In this document: in pieces, positions 40,681 to 50,532 of the stretch | Layout of the letters: every line of letters starts with the position of its first letter | How positions within the stretch are numbered: position 1 is the first letter of the stretch | DNA from: Acinetobacter colistiniresistens | GTDB taxonomy: Bacteria; Pseudomonadota; Gammaproteobacteria; Pseudomonadales; Moraxellaceae | Length of the DNA stretch: 64,000 bases | Assembly (NCBI RefSeq): GCF_024582815.1 | Contig: NZ_CP102099.1 | Location: 372,001 to 436,000 of the forward strand | Direction of reading: 5' to 3' | Notes under the pieces: generated by a model | Told to the model about the DNA's origin: nothing | Database searches by the model: none | What the model saw: the letters and a program-made list of their open reading frames with translations, nothing else | Program-made: the position numbers and the translations under genes

Positions 40681-42942
40681 CTACTGTGAAGAGGCGGGTC
40701 GGATCGTCGTTGTGGTCACGGTATTTTTACTGCGCTCGGTTTCCTTGACTGGTAATTGCACTGTTCGCTGTTGCACTTGGGGTGCTTCAACAGCAACTGG
40801 TGTGGTCACCACCACCGCTTTACCCTGCGTCGCAGTTGGAACCTTTTGATAAGGAGAATTGACCACAGGTGCTTGTCGATTATAAATATCTTCAACATTC
40901 TCTGGTAACTTGGCAAAATTACCATTCTTATCCATTGAAAGCTGCAAACTATAGAGTTGATTATAACGTTGTTGCGAAATACGACGCACATCATCAGCAT
41001 CCCCCACAATTGAAGGGTGGATGAAAACCAAAAGATTACGTTTTACATTACTTCTTGTATTTGAACTAAATAGGCGACCCAAATAAGGAATATCCCCTAA
41101 CAGTGGCAGGCTCTGGCGAGATTGTTCCGTATCATCCGAAATTAAACCACCCAAAACCACTGTTTGACCATGATCAGCCAACACTGAGGTTTTAATCGCA
41201 CGTTTACTGGTCACCAAATCTGCAGCTTGACCTTTATTGCTTTGAACATTGGAAACTTCTTGCTCAACCTCTAAACGTACAGATCCACCCTCACCAATAT
41301 GTGGAATAACCTTTAAGGTCACCCCGACATCTTTACGTTCAACCGTCGTATAAGGGTTAACCGTACTGTTTCCTGTCGTTGCCACGGAACCCGTCACAAA
41401 GGGAACATTTTGACCAACAACAATATAGGCTTCTTCATTATCCATGGTCACAATCGATGGAGAAGACAATAGGTTGGACTTAGTATTGGTCTTTAAGGCT
41501 TGAATCAAGGCGCCGTATGCACGTCGCGGATTACTAAAGTCACCGACCGCAAAACTTGCGCCACTCCCAGTGCCCCCATTCGTGCTTCCAAGCACGCCTG
41601 CTGCACCTGCTGCCCCACCGGTTAAATAACCAGCGGCAATTTTAGACAGGCTTGCACCTACATTGCTAAAACTGAGTAAACCAATGCCGCTACTCAGGTC
41701 ACCCAAAGCCCACTGCACACCGAGTTGATCCGCATCATCACCCGTCACTTCCATAATTGCAGCTTCGATTAATACCTGCTGACGACGCGTATCTAATTGC
41801 TGAATTGCCGCATCGATTTCCCGCATCAACTGCGGATCAGCTTTGACCACCAAAGCATTTTGTGCAGGATCTGCAATAATACTCACGCCACCTTGATTAA
41901 AACTGGTAATACTTGAGTTTTGGCTATTGTTGGAATTGCTGTTTAAGTTAATTGACGGGGTAGAAACCGATGAACCTGTTGATGAACTGGAATTCTGATT
42001 ATTCGACATCAGATTACTCACCGAATTCGGTCGATTGGTACTATTTGATGTAGATGACGAAGATGCAGATTGTCCTGTTACTAAACCTTGTAAAATCTCG
42101 GCTAAGTTTTTTGCACTCGCATATTTCAAACGATAAACTTTAAGACCACCCAACCGATCTGCGGAGGGTACATCCAGCATTTCAATCATTTGACGCAAAC
42201 GTTTCCGTGAGTCTGGGTCACCTTTGATCAGAATCCGATTGGTTCGATTATCAGCAATAATCCGCACCCGCGAGCCAATAAAGTCTTTCGATGCGCCCGT
42301 TGCACTCATGGTCTCCAACAAGCCAATAATTTCTTCTGCTTGACTCGACTGCAAACTAATCGCTTCAATATCATATTGACCCGTACCATCCAGATTACGC
42401 ACGATATTTTCAAGCTGATAGATATTGGTTGCGCGATCAGAAACAATTAAAGCATTGGTTCCCGCAACCGCCGCCAAATGTGCAAATTGTGGCATTAATG
42501 GGCGTAAAGCGGGAATCAGGTCATTCGGATTGGTATTTTGCAACCAGATCACCCGAGTCACAATTTGATCACCACCGGCACGACTGCGTGCATCGTAAGG
42601 AATCCCCGAGTTCTTCGCATTACTGTCTGGTACCAGCTTAACCGTGTTCCCTGAAGGGAGTGCCACCACACCATTAACATTGAGCACGCCTAAAAATAGG
42701 TCATACACTTCATCTTTATTCAGCGGCTTGTTGGAAATAACCGTTACATTGCCACGTACACGTGGGTCAACCGCAAAGTTCTTGCCTGTAATATCCGCAA
42801 CTTCATTAATGAATGCGGTTAAGTCTGCATCACGTAGATTGATCTTCCATGTTTGTGCTTGCACATGGGTACTCACTGTCGCAATCAAAGGTGCTGCGGC
42901 AAGTAATGCCCAAAGTGGACGTTGATGATTTAAAACAGCCAT
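40681..42942 (-). CDS. gspD: Type II secretion secretin GspD
   Basis: GspD forms the outer-membrane gate of the type II secretion system. The signal peptide ends near HVQAQ. Then come the N0 domain (WKINLRDADLTAFINEVADITGKNF), N1-N3 repeats, and the secretin domain with VPFVTGS, VGVTLKVIPHIGEGG and LLVFIHPSIV. N3 contains a long Ser/Asn-rich low-complexity insertion at about residues 290-350. The ATG at 42942 gives 753 residues. An in-frame GTG at 42951 has an AGGAA closer to it and is the alternative start. Confidence 0.95.
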   Translation of the reverse strand: MAVLNHQRPLWALLAAAPLIATVSTHVQAQTWKINLRDADLTAFINEVADITGKNFAVDPRVRGNVTVISNKPLNKDEVYDLFLGVLNVNGVVALPSGNTVKLVPDSNAKNSGIPYDARSRAGGDQIVTRVIWLQNTNPNDLIPALRPLMPQFAHLAAVAGTNALIVSDRATNIYQLENIVRNLDGTGQYDIEAISLQSSQAEEIIGLLETMSATGASKDFIGSRVRIIADNRTNRILIKGDPDSRKRLRQMIEMLDVPSADRLGGLKVYRLKYASAKNLAEILQGLVTGQSASSSSTSNSTNRPNSVSNLMSNNQNSSSSTGSSVSTPSINLNSNSNNSQNSSITSFNQGGVSIIADPAQNALVVKADPQLMREIDAAIQQLDTRRQQVLIEAAIMEVTGDDADQLGVQWALGDLSSGIGLLSFSNVGASLSKIAAGYLTGGAAGAAGVLGSTNGGTGSGASFAVGDFSNPRRAYGALIQALKTNTKSNLLSSPSIVTMDNEEAYIVVGQNVPFVTGSVATTGNSTVNPYTTVERKDVGVTLKVIPHIGEGGSVRLEVEQEVSNVQSNKGQAADLVTSKRAIKTSVLADHGQTVVLGGLISDDTEQSRQSLPLLGDIPYLGRLFSSNTRSNVKRNLLVFIHPSIVGDADDVRRISQQRYNQLYSLQLSMDKNGNFAKLPENVEDIYNRQAPVVNSPYQKVPTATQGKAVVVTTPVAVEAPQVQQRTVQLPVKETERSKNTVTTTTIRPASSQ

Positions 42943-42982
42943 AACCTGCACTTATTCCTAACTGATGTGTGACGTATGATCA

Positions 42983-43828
42983 CTAAAAACTTTGTTGTAT
43001 GGTCATCACTTGATCACCACGTTTTATTTCTATTTTGGCATGCCCTTCACGACGTACTTGCTCTAATAATTGCACTTCGTTGAGTCCCTGCCCGACAGTT
43101 TGACCATTGATCGATAGAATACGATCACCAGCACGCAAACCCAAGGTATTTTTTAAATTCGAAGGCGTCTTGTCTGATATTTCATAGCCATCGGCACCAC
43201 CACCACTGACCCCCATATTTTTCAGATATTGCTCTCGATTATCTTGTATTTGTTGAATCGCCTGCCCAAGCGCAGATTGAGGAGAACTCTGGCTCTGTGG
43301 TGCTGGCGTAGGCGGAGGTGTTACACCATTACGATTATTCAGTACGGGTTCGACTGGTTGATATAAGCCTTTATCCAAGCCCTTAAATTTAACTTCTCGG
43401 GTTGCACCATTGCCTTGCTTCAAAACCACATGATCCCAGTACACTTCTGCCAGTTGATATGAAGTTGAACCCACTGTTTCTCCAACACGGTAGCGTTCAG
43501 CTGTATCATTCAACTTAATCACGGCAGAAGATAGGTAATTGGGTTGACCCAGCAATACACCTTGCAGTTCCAGATTGAGATTATCATCGGCTGAAGTTGC
43601 TGCAGGTTCATTAAATAAAGCAAAAGAACTGATATTAGGCACTTGGGCCTGCTGCGAGCCTAATTCAACCCGGTCAAATTGCATCGGTTGTGGTGGTGCA
43701 ACCACCCACCAGAATAATGAAGCCAGCTTCCAGCACAGCCATAAAATCAATAATGCCAGAACCACGCCACCGAGCTTATCCAGTTTTTGCCAACGCAACT
43801 GTTGTATTTTTTCAGTGATTGCTTTCAT
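42983..43828 (-). CDS. gspC: Type II secretion protein GspC
   Basis: GspC bridges the inner-membrane platform to the GspD secretin. The 281-residue protein has one membrane helix (about 19-42), the HR domain (LQGVLLGQPNYLSSAVIKLN) and a C-terminal PDZ domain (NTLGLRAGDRILSINGQTV). A Pro/Gln-rich linker sits near 170-190. Its ATG overlaps the gspN stop as TGATG, so the two are translationally coupled. Confidence 0.93.
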   Translation of the reverse strand: MKAITEKIQQLRWQKLDKLGGVVLALLILWLCWKLASLFWWVVAPPQPMQFDRVELGSQQAQVPNISSFALFNEPAATSADDNLNLELQGVLLGQPNYLSSAVIKLNDTAERYRVGETVGSTSYQLAEVYWDHVVLKQGNGATREVKFKGLDKGLYQPVEPVLNNRNGVTPPPTPAPQSQSSPQSALGQAIQQIQDNREQYLKNMGVSGGGADGYEISDKTPSNLKNTLGLRAGDRILSINGQTVGQGLNEVQLLEQVRREGHAKIEIKRGDQVMTIQQSF

Positions 43829-44571
43829 CAGAAACCACCTTGCAACAAAGGTTGCCGCGAACTGATCACATAAGTGTCTAAGCCCGCCTTACCTTCATAA
43901 GATGGAATATTTAACAACATCCGCTGGGTCAGTTGTACATCCAGCATCAGGTTGGCGTCCAGGCTAAGATTCGCCATTTTCTGACTGCGTTGATCACGAA
44001 CATCGATTTGTAATTGCCCATTATCACCTTTAAGGCTAGCCGCCAAGGAAGGCATATTCATCCGATCTTGACGCTGACCAAAAGTATAGGCCAACGCACC
44101 GCCTCCCCAATTCAATTGACCTTCTGCCGCGCTAAAGCCTTTTTCTTTTTGGTAATTCAATTGTACGTCTTTCAGCTGGATTGAGTTTTCAGGCCACTGC
44201 CAGTTGGCAAAATATTTTAGGGTTTCAGGCGAAATTTTTCCTTGCAGATCTTTAATCATGATTTTTTTGCCAAGACCATAAGCAAAAACGCCATTGAATT
44301 GGGTATTACCACTATGAATATCGAGATTTGCACCAACACGTAGTAAAAGTAAATCAAGCGGACGGGTTTTCCAGTGTACTGAACCACGCAATTGGCCACG
44401 TTGCCAGTCAGCTTGCCCCTGCCAGATGTTACCGCTGACATTATGTAATATTTGATTATCTTTTGAAAATTTCGCAATTAACCATGTTGCTGGAATTTGT
44501 AAAATAATAAAAATTAAAAATGCAAAAATGGCGAAAATCCACCATCTCCATTGCTTGGTTTTTTTCTTCAT
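43828..44571 (-). CDS. gspN: Type II secretion protein GspN
   Basis: A 247-residue bitopic inner-membrane protein of the GspN family, present in a subset of type II systems. A membrane helix spans about 10-30. The periplasmic part contains NVSGNIWQGQADWQRGQLRGSVHWKTRPLDLL, characteristic of GspN. The ATG at 44571 follows AAGGGTGGA. It is the first gene of a gspN-gspC-gspD operon; the remaining gsp genes must lie elsewhere. Confidence 0.88.
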   Translation of the reverse strand: MKKKTKQWRWWIFAIFAFLIFIILQIPATWLIAKFSKDNQILHNVSGNIWQGQADWQRGQLRGSVHWKTRPLDLLLLRVGANLDIHSGNTQFNGVFAYGLGKKIMIKDLQGKISPETLKYFANWQWPENSIQLKDVQLNYQKEKGFSAAEGQLNWGGGALAYTFGQRQDRMNMPSLAASLKGDNGQLQIDVRDQRSQKMANLSLDANLMLDVQLTQRMLLNIPSYEGKAGLDTYVISSRQPLLQGGF

Positions 44572-44670
44572 TCCACCCTTACCAACATACAAATATCATC
44601 CTTTTTGAGACAATTGCCCCCTGAATGACATTATGCATACTTTTTCAACATCGCCAATTCTCTCATATAA

Positions 44671-44699
44671 AAAAACCAAGCTTTTTAAGCCTGGCTTTT
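44671..44699 (-). terminator. Terminator of the H-NS gene
   Basis: On the minus strand CCAGGCTT, short A-rich loop, AAGCTTGG, then TTTTTTT. One mismatch in the stem. Confidence 0.75.
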
Positions 44700-44748
44700 G
44701 ATAAAGGATAAAGTCATCGTATGACAAAACGATGACTTTAAAACTTAC

Positions 44749-45075
44749 TTAGATTAGGAAATCTTCAAGTTTTGCACCTTTTTCTAATTCTGCAACTAAC
44801 CAGCGTGGTTGTTTACCACGACCAGTCCAAGTCTCTTCAGTATTGCTCTTATTACGGTAACGTGGCTCTACTGCTTTACGCGTTGTTTTCTTACGCTTTT
44901 GCTCACCCACTTCCAATAATTCTTCAACGCTATAACCAATCGCATCTGCAATCGCGATAATTTGATTATATGCATCTTCAATGGCTTGATCTTTTTTGCT
45001 TGCAATCAAAGCTTCTGCTTCTGCTTGTAAACGTTTTAAATCTTCTACAGATAAATCGCTAATATCTGGTTTCAT
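44749..45075 (-). CDS. hns: H-NS family nucleoid protein
   Basis: A 108-residue DNA-binding protein. The N-terminal half is a helical oligomerisation region (SVEDLKRLQAEAEALIASKK). The C-terminal domain has YRNKSNTEETWTGRGKQPRWL, the H-NS AT-hook-like signature. H-NS silences AT-rich and horizontally acquired DNA. The ATG at 45075 follows GGAG by 9 bases. Confidence 0.93.
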   Translation of the reverse strand: MKPDISDLSVEDLKRLQAEAEALIASKKDQAIEDAYNQIIAIADAIGYSVEELLEVGEQKRKKTTRKAVEPRYRNKSNTEETWTGRGKQPRWLVAELEKGAKLEDFLI

Positions 45076-45460
45076 TAGAACCACTCCAACTTAATAGGGG
45101 AAATATATCACTCAAAAAATAAAATGAATTTGAAATTCGATTCAATATTAATTTATAAATGATTAAATAATCAATATAAGAATAACCCACTTAATCGTAT
45201 ATACCGTACAAAATGGCATTTTATTTACAATAAAACAAAAAAGTGGTCTGCTATATAAAAACATATTTTATAAAATTGAAACAAAGCAGAGCAATCAACA
45301 CGTTTTATATTAATTTAATCTTAATTTTATCTAAAAATTCTAATTTCATTAGCAAAAATCTAGTTCCATTCCACCCCTTTTACAAATGAGCAATTTGAAC
45401 CTTATTATATAAATTTTCTATATAATCGAACAAAAGTAGACATAATCGTCTTTATAATAA
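45076..45460. other. AT-rich spacer upstream of the H-NS gene
   Basis: About 385 bases of very AT-rich DNA with many A/T tracts and no ORF. It must hold the hns promoter. Its composition would suit H-NS binding and hence autoregulation, which is known for hns genes elsewhere; this is inference. Confidence 0.5.
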
Positions 45461-45910
45461 TTAATGAGATATTAGAGAATGCCCGACTCCTTGCTCTAAT
45501 TCAATTATTCTCCGTCTGATTAGATCAGGAATATTCAGTTTTGTTGCTGTCACTTTATCTACACAAACCATAACAGCTTCACCCGTGGCTACTATTTGGT
45601 TTTGTGTTTCACTCCAGAGAACATAATGCATACGAAAAGCACTATTTCTGAGTTCTTCAATTCGCGCACCAATATGTAGCACATCTGGATAAAATACGGG
45701 TTTCAAATATTTACATTGACTGGATGCGACCACCGTCAATATCTCTAGATCAAAGATATTCAATGCCATTAAATAACTAATTCTCGCACTCTCCATATAA
45801 CGATAATATTGCACGTTATTTACATGGCCAAAAGCATCCATATCCCCCCAAGCCACCGTTTGCTTATGGATAACCGGATAGACAGACAGTTCCTTCATTT
45901 TTACACTCAT
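45461..45910 (-). CDS. Acyl-CoA thioesterase (YbgC/FadM type)
   Basis: A 149-residue hotdog-fold protein of the 4-hydroxybenzoyl-CoA thioesterase group. The active-site stretch WGDMDAFGHVNNVQYYRYMESARISY is present, with the catalytic Asp in GDMDAFGH. Its ATG overlaps the hemY-like stop as ATGA, making it the last gene of the hemC operon. The acyl substrate is unknown. Confidence 0.88.
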   Translation of the reverse strand: MSVKMKELSVYPVIHKQTVAWGDMDAFGHVNNVQYYRYMESARISYLMALNIFDLEILTVVASSQCKYLKPVFYPDVLHIGARIEELRNSAFRMHYVLWSETQNQIVATGEAVMVCVDKVTATKLNIPDLIRRRIIELEQGVGHSLISH

Positions 45911-47100
45911 ATCTTGAAATTAAGAAAATTCACATCATTTTCAAATATTAAATTTAACTGCTTGATCAAGTCCTGATTATCACCCAGCGTCGACTTGATT
46001 CTTAAATAGCTCATTAATATATTATCAGGATATAAGTTTAATAGTTGTTCCGCCTCTGCCTGACGCTGTGTCGCCATATAAATATGCCACTGTGCAAAGG
46101 TCAGCATTGGCACGCTGGTATAGCGCTGCTCCAGCTGAATAATACGTTGTTCAACATAACTATAATCGGGAATCTGCTTTAACAATTGTTGCTGGAACCA
46201 AAGATAAAACACCTCAGGATCAAATTGATCCTGCAAGAGATGTAAAGCCAGATCTTCATGCTGCACACTCATTTCAGGCATACGGGCCAGTAATTTAAGC
46301 CAAAGTACCTTACTGCTATATGGGCGAGACTGGATCTCATCTTGTAAAACCAGATAACGTTGCTGTAATGCCGCAAGATCATCTACTGTAGCCTGATCAA
46401 ATCGAATCAATAACTGCTGCAACCATAAATCACGATGTTCAGCATCGAGCAGGCCATATTGCGTGGTTTGTAGAAATAGCCATGGTTCTTGCAAAGCAAG
46501 TTTGCCCCATAATGCAGTAATACGCTGTTGATACGCTGTTTCAATTTCGATTAACCACGGCGAAAGTTGGTGCTGTGCAAGAAACTCCAAATGGGTCAGT
46601 GCTTTTTCAGTTTCTTTCTGCTCAAGAAAAATATCAATACGTTGCAGTTCAGCTAATTCAAATGCCATCGGCGCTGATTTTTCCAAGTTCTGCAAGGCAG
46701 CTTCATAATCACCATTTTTATAATCAAATTGCGCGTCAATAATATTGCTGAGTAATCCAGATTGAGTAAACACACGCTCAATAAAAACCTGCTGATCTTT
46801 TGCAGCCTCCAATAACCAGACGATGCCTAACTGCTCATATGGATGCAGGTCTTTAAAATGGAGAATGGTTTCTTTTTTCCGCTGTTCACGTGTCCAATAT
46901 CGCTTGCTCATCAGCGCGATGAGTTGTGCCAATAAACTTATAAAAATCAATAAAGCGAGTAGCCCCAAGACATTACTTTGGAACTGCCATTCTCGCCAAT
47001 AGATATAAACGTACCCACTGCCAAAGCCATAACTCAAGACTGAAAACAGCGCAAATAATACCAATCCAACAAGCAAATAAATCAACATTAACTGTTTCAT
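45907..47100 (-). CDS. hemY: HemY-like membrane protein with TPR-type repeats
   Basis: A 397-residue protein with two N-terminal membrane helices (about 6-26 and 42-64) followed by an all-helical region with TPR-like spacing (DYEAALQNLEKSAPMAFELAELQRIDIFL). The position after hemX in the hemCDXY order supports HemY. It is not the protoporphyrinogen oxidase that shares this name in Bacillus. The role is unknown. The ATG at 47100 lies 7 bases after the hemX stop. Confidence 0.75.
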   Translation of the reverse strand: MKQLMLIYLLVGLVLFALFSVLSYGFGSGYVYIYWREWQFQSNVLGLLALLIFISLLAQLIALMSKRYWTREQRKKETILHFKDLHPYEQLGIVWLLEAAKDQQVFIERVFTQSGLLSNIIDAQFDYKNGDYEAALQNLEKSAPMAFELAELQRIDIFLEQKETEKALTHLEFLAQHQLSPWLIEIETAYQQRITALWGKLALQEPWLFLQTTQYGLLDAEHRDLWLQQLLIRFDQATVDDLAALQQRYLVLQDEIQSRPYSSKVLWLKLLARMPEMSVQHEDLALHLLQDQFDPEVFYLWFQQQLLKQIPDYSYVEQRIIQLEQRYTSVPMLTFAQWHIYMATQRQAEAEQLLNLYPDNILMSYLRIKSTLGDNQDLIKQLNLIFENDVNFLNFKI

Positions 47101-47106
47101 AAGCAA

Positions 47107-47934
47107 TTATCCCAACAAACCTAAGCTAGTTAATTTCGGTGTTGGTACAGCTTGCTGATTTAAGATTTTCTCTAAACGTAATTTTATTTGCTGGCTATTC
47201 TGATCAGGTAATTCAGCAAGTAACTGGATGACTTCTTGAACTGATTTCTGGTAGTCCGCAAATTGCCCCTGCTGCAATGCTTGTGATGCGAGTAACAACC
47301 GCAATTGAGCCTCTTTTAAGATAATTTTACGACTCATTAAATCTGGGGTAGAACGTTGTACTTTTTCCAACTTAAACCACTGCCACCATTCAGCACCTGC
47401 ACTCTTTTCAATACGCACTTTCGGGTTTTGAATGTCTTGCTGAATCTTCTGATCCAGCTGTTGCAATAAATGATCCAGCTGTTGCTGCTGTTGAGTCCTG
47501 CTTAATACAAATTGCTGAATCGCCTGTTTATCCTGCTGAATCGCTTTAATCAAACTGTCTTGCAAGGCAGGAGAAACTGCATATTGCAGCACATGCTGCT
47601 GAACCTGATTTAACTGCTCCAAGGCATAAATAACTTGTTGCTGATCCAAGGCAAATCGAACCAGCTGCATCTGCTGTTTAATTAAAAGAATCGGAGAAAT
47701 TCCCTCAACAGTCATCGGAGTAGAAGTTTTATCCGCAGGTTCAATTACATGATTATTTTGCAGTTGGCGTTGTAGCGCTACCAACTGATCATTTAATAAG
47801 GCATAGCGCTGTTCGGTTTGAGTCAATTGCTGTTGAAGCTGAGGAAGCGTTTGAGAATATTGTGCAACATCGTAACTGAGCTTAGCCAACCACAGTAAAC
47901 TCAATCCTAATATTAGATAACCAATTTTTCTCAT
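47107..47934 (-). CDS. hemX: HemX-like membrane protein
   Basis: A 275-residue protein with one N-terminal membrane helix (about 5-24), then a Gln-rich coiled coil (LPQLQQQLTQTEQRYALLNDQL-like) and a helical domain with EWWQWFKLEKVQRSTPDLMS, a HemX signature. It was once annotated as a methyltransferase, but no such motif is present. The start overlaps the hemD stop (ATGA). Confidence 0.8.
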   Translation of the reverse strand: MRKIGYLILGLSLLWLAKLSYDVAQYSQTLPQLQQQLTQTEQRYALLNDQLVALQRQLQNNHVIEPADKTSTPMTVEGISPILLIKQQMQLVRFALDQQQVIYALEQLNQVQQHVLQYAVSPALQDSLIKAIQQDKQAIQQFVLSRTQQQQQLDHLLQQLDQKIQQDIQNPKVRIEKSAGAEWWQWFKLEKVQRSTPDLMSRKIILKEAQLRLLLASQALQQGQFADYQKSVQEVIQLLAELPDQNSQQIKLRLEKILNQQAVPTPKLTSLGLLG

Positions 47935-48707
47935 ACATGTCCTTGCCAGTCACTCATGCGTTGAATGATCTCTGATGCGGATAAATTTTCAAGCTGAATA
48001 ATGTTAAAGCTTTCCGTTGTGGCGGGTTGTGAACAACGTACCAACTGATCCAGACGTGCACCTAAAACCAAATAGATCCACTGGGCAGTCAGTTGATGCT
48101 GAGTACATAATTGCTGCCAATAGTTCCAGCTGGCTTCACTACTGATCAGCACAGCAACAGGTTGATTTAAACTTATTTTTTTTACAATTTCAGGAAATAC
48201 TGCAACACTTTGCTTGGGACATTGCCGATGATAGAGCACAAAGTTCAGGATTTCGACACCTCGCTGCTGCAATTGTTGCATCATAAACTGTCGTCCACCC
48301 AAGCCACGCCAAAATGCGATTTTCTTTAAATCTGTTTGCTGTTTTAAAATTGGCAGATGCAACATCCCCTCTGAGGTTTCCGCCTCAGGTACCAAGCTCT
48401 GTAGCTCAAATCGAGCCAATGCCTGCGCGGTCGCTTGCCCAACCGCAATCCATTGAATATGTTTAAGCTGATCCAGTGCTATACCTGCTTGCTGTAAATA
48501 GCGCATCCCGATATCAACGGCTGTCGGACTCACCACAACAACCGCCTGAACATGGCTCAGCTCCAGATAAAGCTGTTGTAAAACATTGGAAAAAGGCTCA
48601 GCCACTAATTCCAGCAAAGGTAGGGCTTCGACCTGATACCCCGCTTGATCCAGCGCCTGGGTTAAAGCAGATGCACGCTGATCAGGTCGTGTATTGATAA
48701 ACAGCAT
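47931..48707 (-). CDS. hemD: Uroporphyrinogen-III synthase
   Basis: HemD closes and inverts ring D of hydroxymethylbilane to make uroporphyrinogen III. The 258-residue protein begins [19 protein letters not shown] and contains VVVVSPTAVDIGMRYL and WIAVGQATAQAL, as expected for this poorly conserved family. The start overlaps the hemC stop as TAATG. Confidence 0.9.
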   Translation of the reverse strand: MLFINTRPDQRASALTQALDQAGYQVEALPLLELVAEPFSNVLQQLYLELSHVQAVVVVSPTAVDIGMRYLQQAGIALDQLKHIQWIAVGQATAQALARFELQSLVPEAETSEGMLHLPILKQQTDLKKIAFWRGLGGRQFMMQQLQQRGVEILNFVLYHRQCPKQSVAVFPEIVKKISLNQPVAVLISSEASWNYWQQLCTQHQLTAQWIYLVLGARLDQLVRCSQPATTESFNIIQLENLSASEIIQRMSDWQGHV

Positions 48708-49624
48708 TAATACAGTGCTTTGAGCAATTCCCCTGCACCCTGCGCCAATAAGCGTTGTGCAAGTTGCTCACCCAATTGTTCAGCATCTGCTGCTGTACCG
48801 ACCAATTGCTCTTTCAGCAAAGTCTTACCATCAACACTACCAACACGCCCTTCAATCTGTAATTGATCATGGACCAAAGTCGCATAACCTGCTATCGGGA
48901 CTTGGCAGCCACCTTCTAGATAGGCATTAAAGGCACGTTCTGCACGGACACAGATCGACGTTTCTTCATGTTGTAAGGGCTGGATCAATTCTAATAGTGC
49001 TCCATCATCTGCACGGCATTCTAGGCCAAGTGCGCCTTGCCCCACCGCAGGCAAGCTCAATACGGGTGCTAAACAATGACGAATACGGTCAGCCAAACCT
49101 AAACGTTTTAGACCTGCGCTGGCTAAAATAATGGCATCGTATAAACCATCATCCAGCTTAGATAAACGCGTCCCCACATTACCGCGTAAATCGATAATTT
49201 CTAAATCTGGACGCTGCTGTAAAATCTGACATTTACGACGCAGGCTTGAAGTGCCAACCTTAGCTCCTTGCGGCAGCTCATCAAAATGCTGATAGCGATT
49301 GGAAACAAATGCATCCAACGGATCTTCTCGTTCACAGATCACAGCCAAAGTTAGTCCTTCTGGCAAGTGCATGGGTACATCTTTCATCGAATGCACCGCC
49401 AAATCCGCACGACCATCCAGCAAGGCAGCTTCTAGTTCTTTGACAAACAATCCCTTACCACCAATTTTTGCCAATGGTGTATCCAGAATCTTGTCACCCT
49501 GTGTCACAAACTTAACCAGCTCTACCGTTAAATCCGGATAAAGCGCATTTAAACGAGCGCGAATATGCTCAGCCTGCCACAATGCAAGCGGACTTTGGCG
49601 GGTGGCAATTTTTAAGGTTTTCAT
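48707..49624 (-). CDS. hemC: Porphobilinogen deaminase
   Basis: HemC polymerises four porphobilinogens into hydroxymethylbilane. The protein has 305 residues. Signatures are [39 protein letters not shown] and [12 protein letters not shown]. The dipyrromethane cofactor cysteine lies in [13 protein letters not shown]. The ATG at 49624 ([10 protein letters not shown]) is the family start; the frame is open further upstream but that part is the spacer to algR. No strong ribosome site is seen. Confidence 0.96.
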   Translation of the reverse strand: MKTLKIATRQSPLALWQAEHIRARLNALYPDLTVELVKFVTQGDKILDTPLAKIGGKGLFVKELEAALLDGRADLAVHSMKDVPMHLPEGLTLAVICEREDPLDAFVSNRYQHFDELPQGAKVGTSSLRRKCQILQQRPDLEIIDLRGNVGTRLSKLDDGLYDAIILASAGLKRLGLADRIRHCLAPVLSLPAVGQGALGLECRADDGALLELIQPLQHEETSICVRAERAFNAYLEGGCQVPIAGYATLVHDQLQIEGRVGSVDGKTLLKEQLVGTAADAEQLGEQLAQRLLAQGAGELLKALY

Positions 49625-49734
49625 AAATTCAAGTGAGGTCTGGATCAAAGCAATTGCTCCCAACTTAACTTGCTCGCCTAAAATTGCAAGTAAAAAATCA
49701 TAATGTGCTGATTCATTCACCGGAATAGCACGAT

Positions 49735-50475
49735 TTACAATTGGTGCATACACTCTCTTAAACTTGGCAAATGGCGACGACTAACCGACAAGCGTTCTTC
49801 CAGTTCACGTAAACGTACCTGATACTGTCCTGCTGCAACCAGTTCCAAGCCTTCCAGATAATCAAGCGAGACCAACGCATTACGATGAATCCGAATAAAG
49901 CGATCTGCAAATTCATGCTCTAAATCTTTCAATGTTTCATCAATCAATACACTGCCATTTTTATGGCGCACAGTGACATATTTTTGGTCTGCTAAAAAGT
50001 AATAAACATTTTCCAATGGAATCAGTTCTACCCCGCGATAAGTTTTCGCAGCAATTTGATGGCGTTGAGCCTTGGTCTCGTACATATCGTCTTGTTGTTG
50101 TAAACCAGTCATTTGTGCTTGTGTAAGTTGGGTTAAATGATTAAACACCTGTTGTAAGTCTTGTAGTGCAACAGGTTTGAGCAAATATCCTTGTGCTTGA
50201 AATTTAAATGCTTCCAATGCATGTTGATCATATGCCGTACAAAAAATAATGGCAGGGCGAGGGTTGAGCTGACTGAGTTGTTCAGCGCATTCCAAACCAT
50301 TCATGCCAGGCATTTGAATATCTAATAAAACGACATCAGGTGAGTCATTTTCAATATGATTTAGCACATCCTGACCATGATGCGCCGTCGCAATGACTTC
50401 ATGTCCCATTTGGGTCACCAAACGTGACAACCGCTCTACTGCGAGAGGCTCATCATCAGCAATCAGAACTCTCAT
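49735..50475 (-). CDS. algR: LytTR response regulator, AlgR-like
   Basis: A 246-residue response regulator. The receiver domain begins [16 protein letters not shown], with the phosphoacceptor Asp in [13 protein letters not shown] (about D53) and the Lys in YLLKPV. The C-terminal LytTR DNA-binding domain includes [17 protein letters not shown] and [18 protein letters not shown]. The ATG at 50475 follows AAGGAGAAGAGG. In Pseudomonas, AlgR with AlgZ/FimS controls twitching and alginate; the argH-algZ-algR-hemC order here is the same. Confidence 0.92.
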   Translation of the reverse strand: MRVLIADDEPLAVERLSRLVTQMGHEVIATAHHGQDVLNHIENDSPDVVLLDIQMPGMNGLECAEQLSQLNPRPAIIFCTAYDQHALEAFKFQAQGYLLKPVALQDLQQVFNHLTQLTQAQMTGLQQQDDMYETKAQRHQIAAKTYRGVELIPLENVYYFLADQKYVTVRHKNGSVLIDETLKDLEHEFADRFIRIHRNALVSLDYLEGLELVAAGQYQVRLRELEERLSVSRRHLPSLRECMHQL

Positions 50476-50532
50476 CCTCTTCTCCTTGTCACCGTTAACT
50501 TCATCCATCATTTTTATGGTTAACCGGACTTA

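Noticed and set aside
49625-49753. Upstream extension of hemC by 43 residues
   Set aside because: The family begins at [20 protein letters not shown]. The extension is the spacer to algR.
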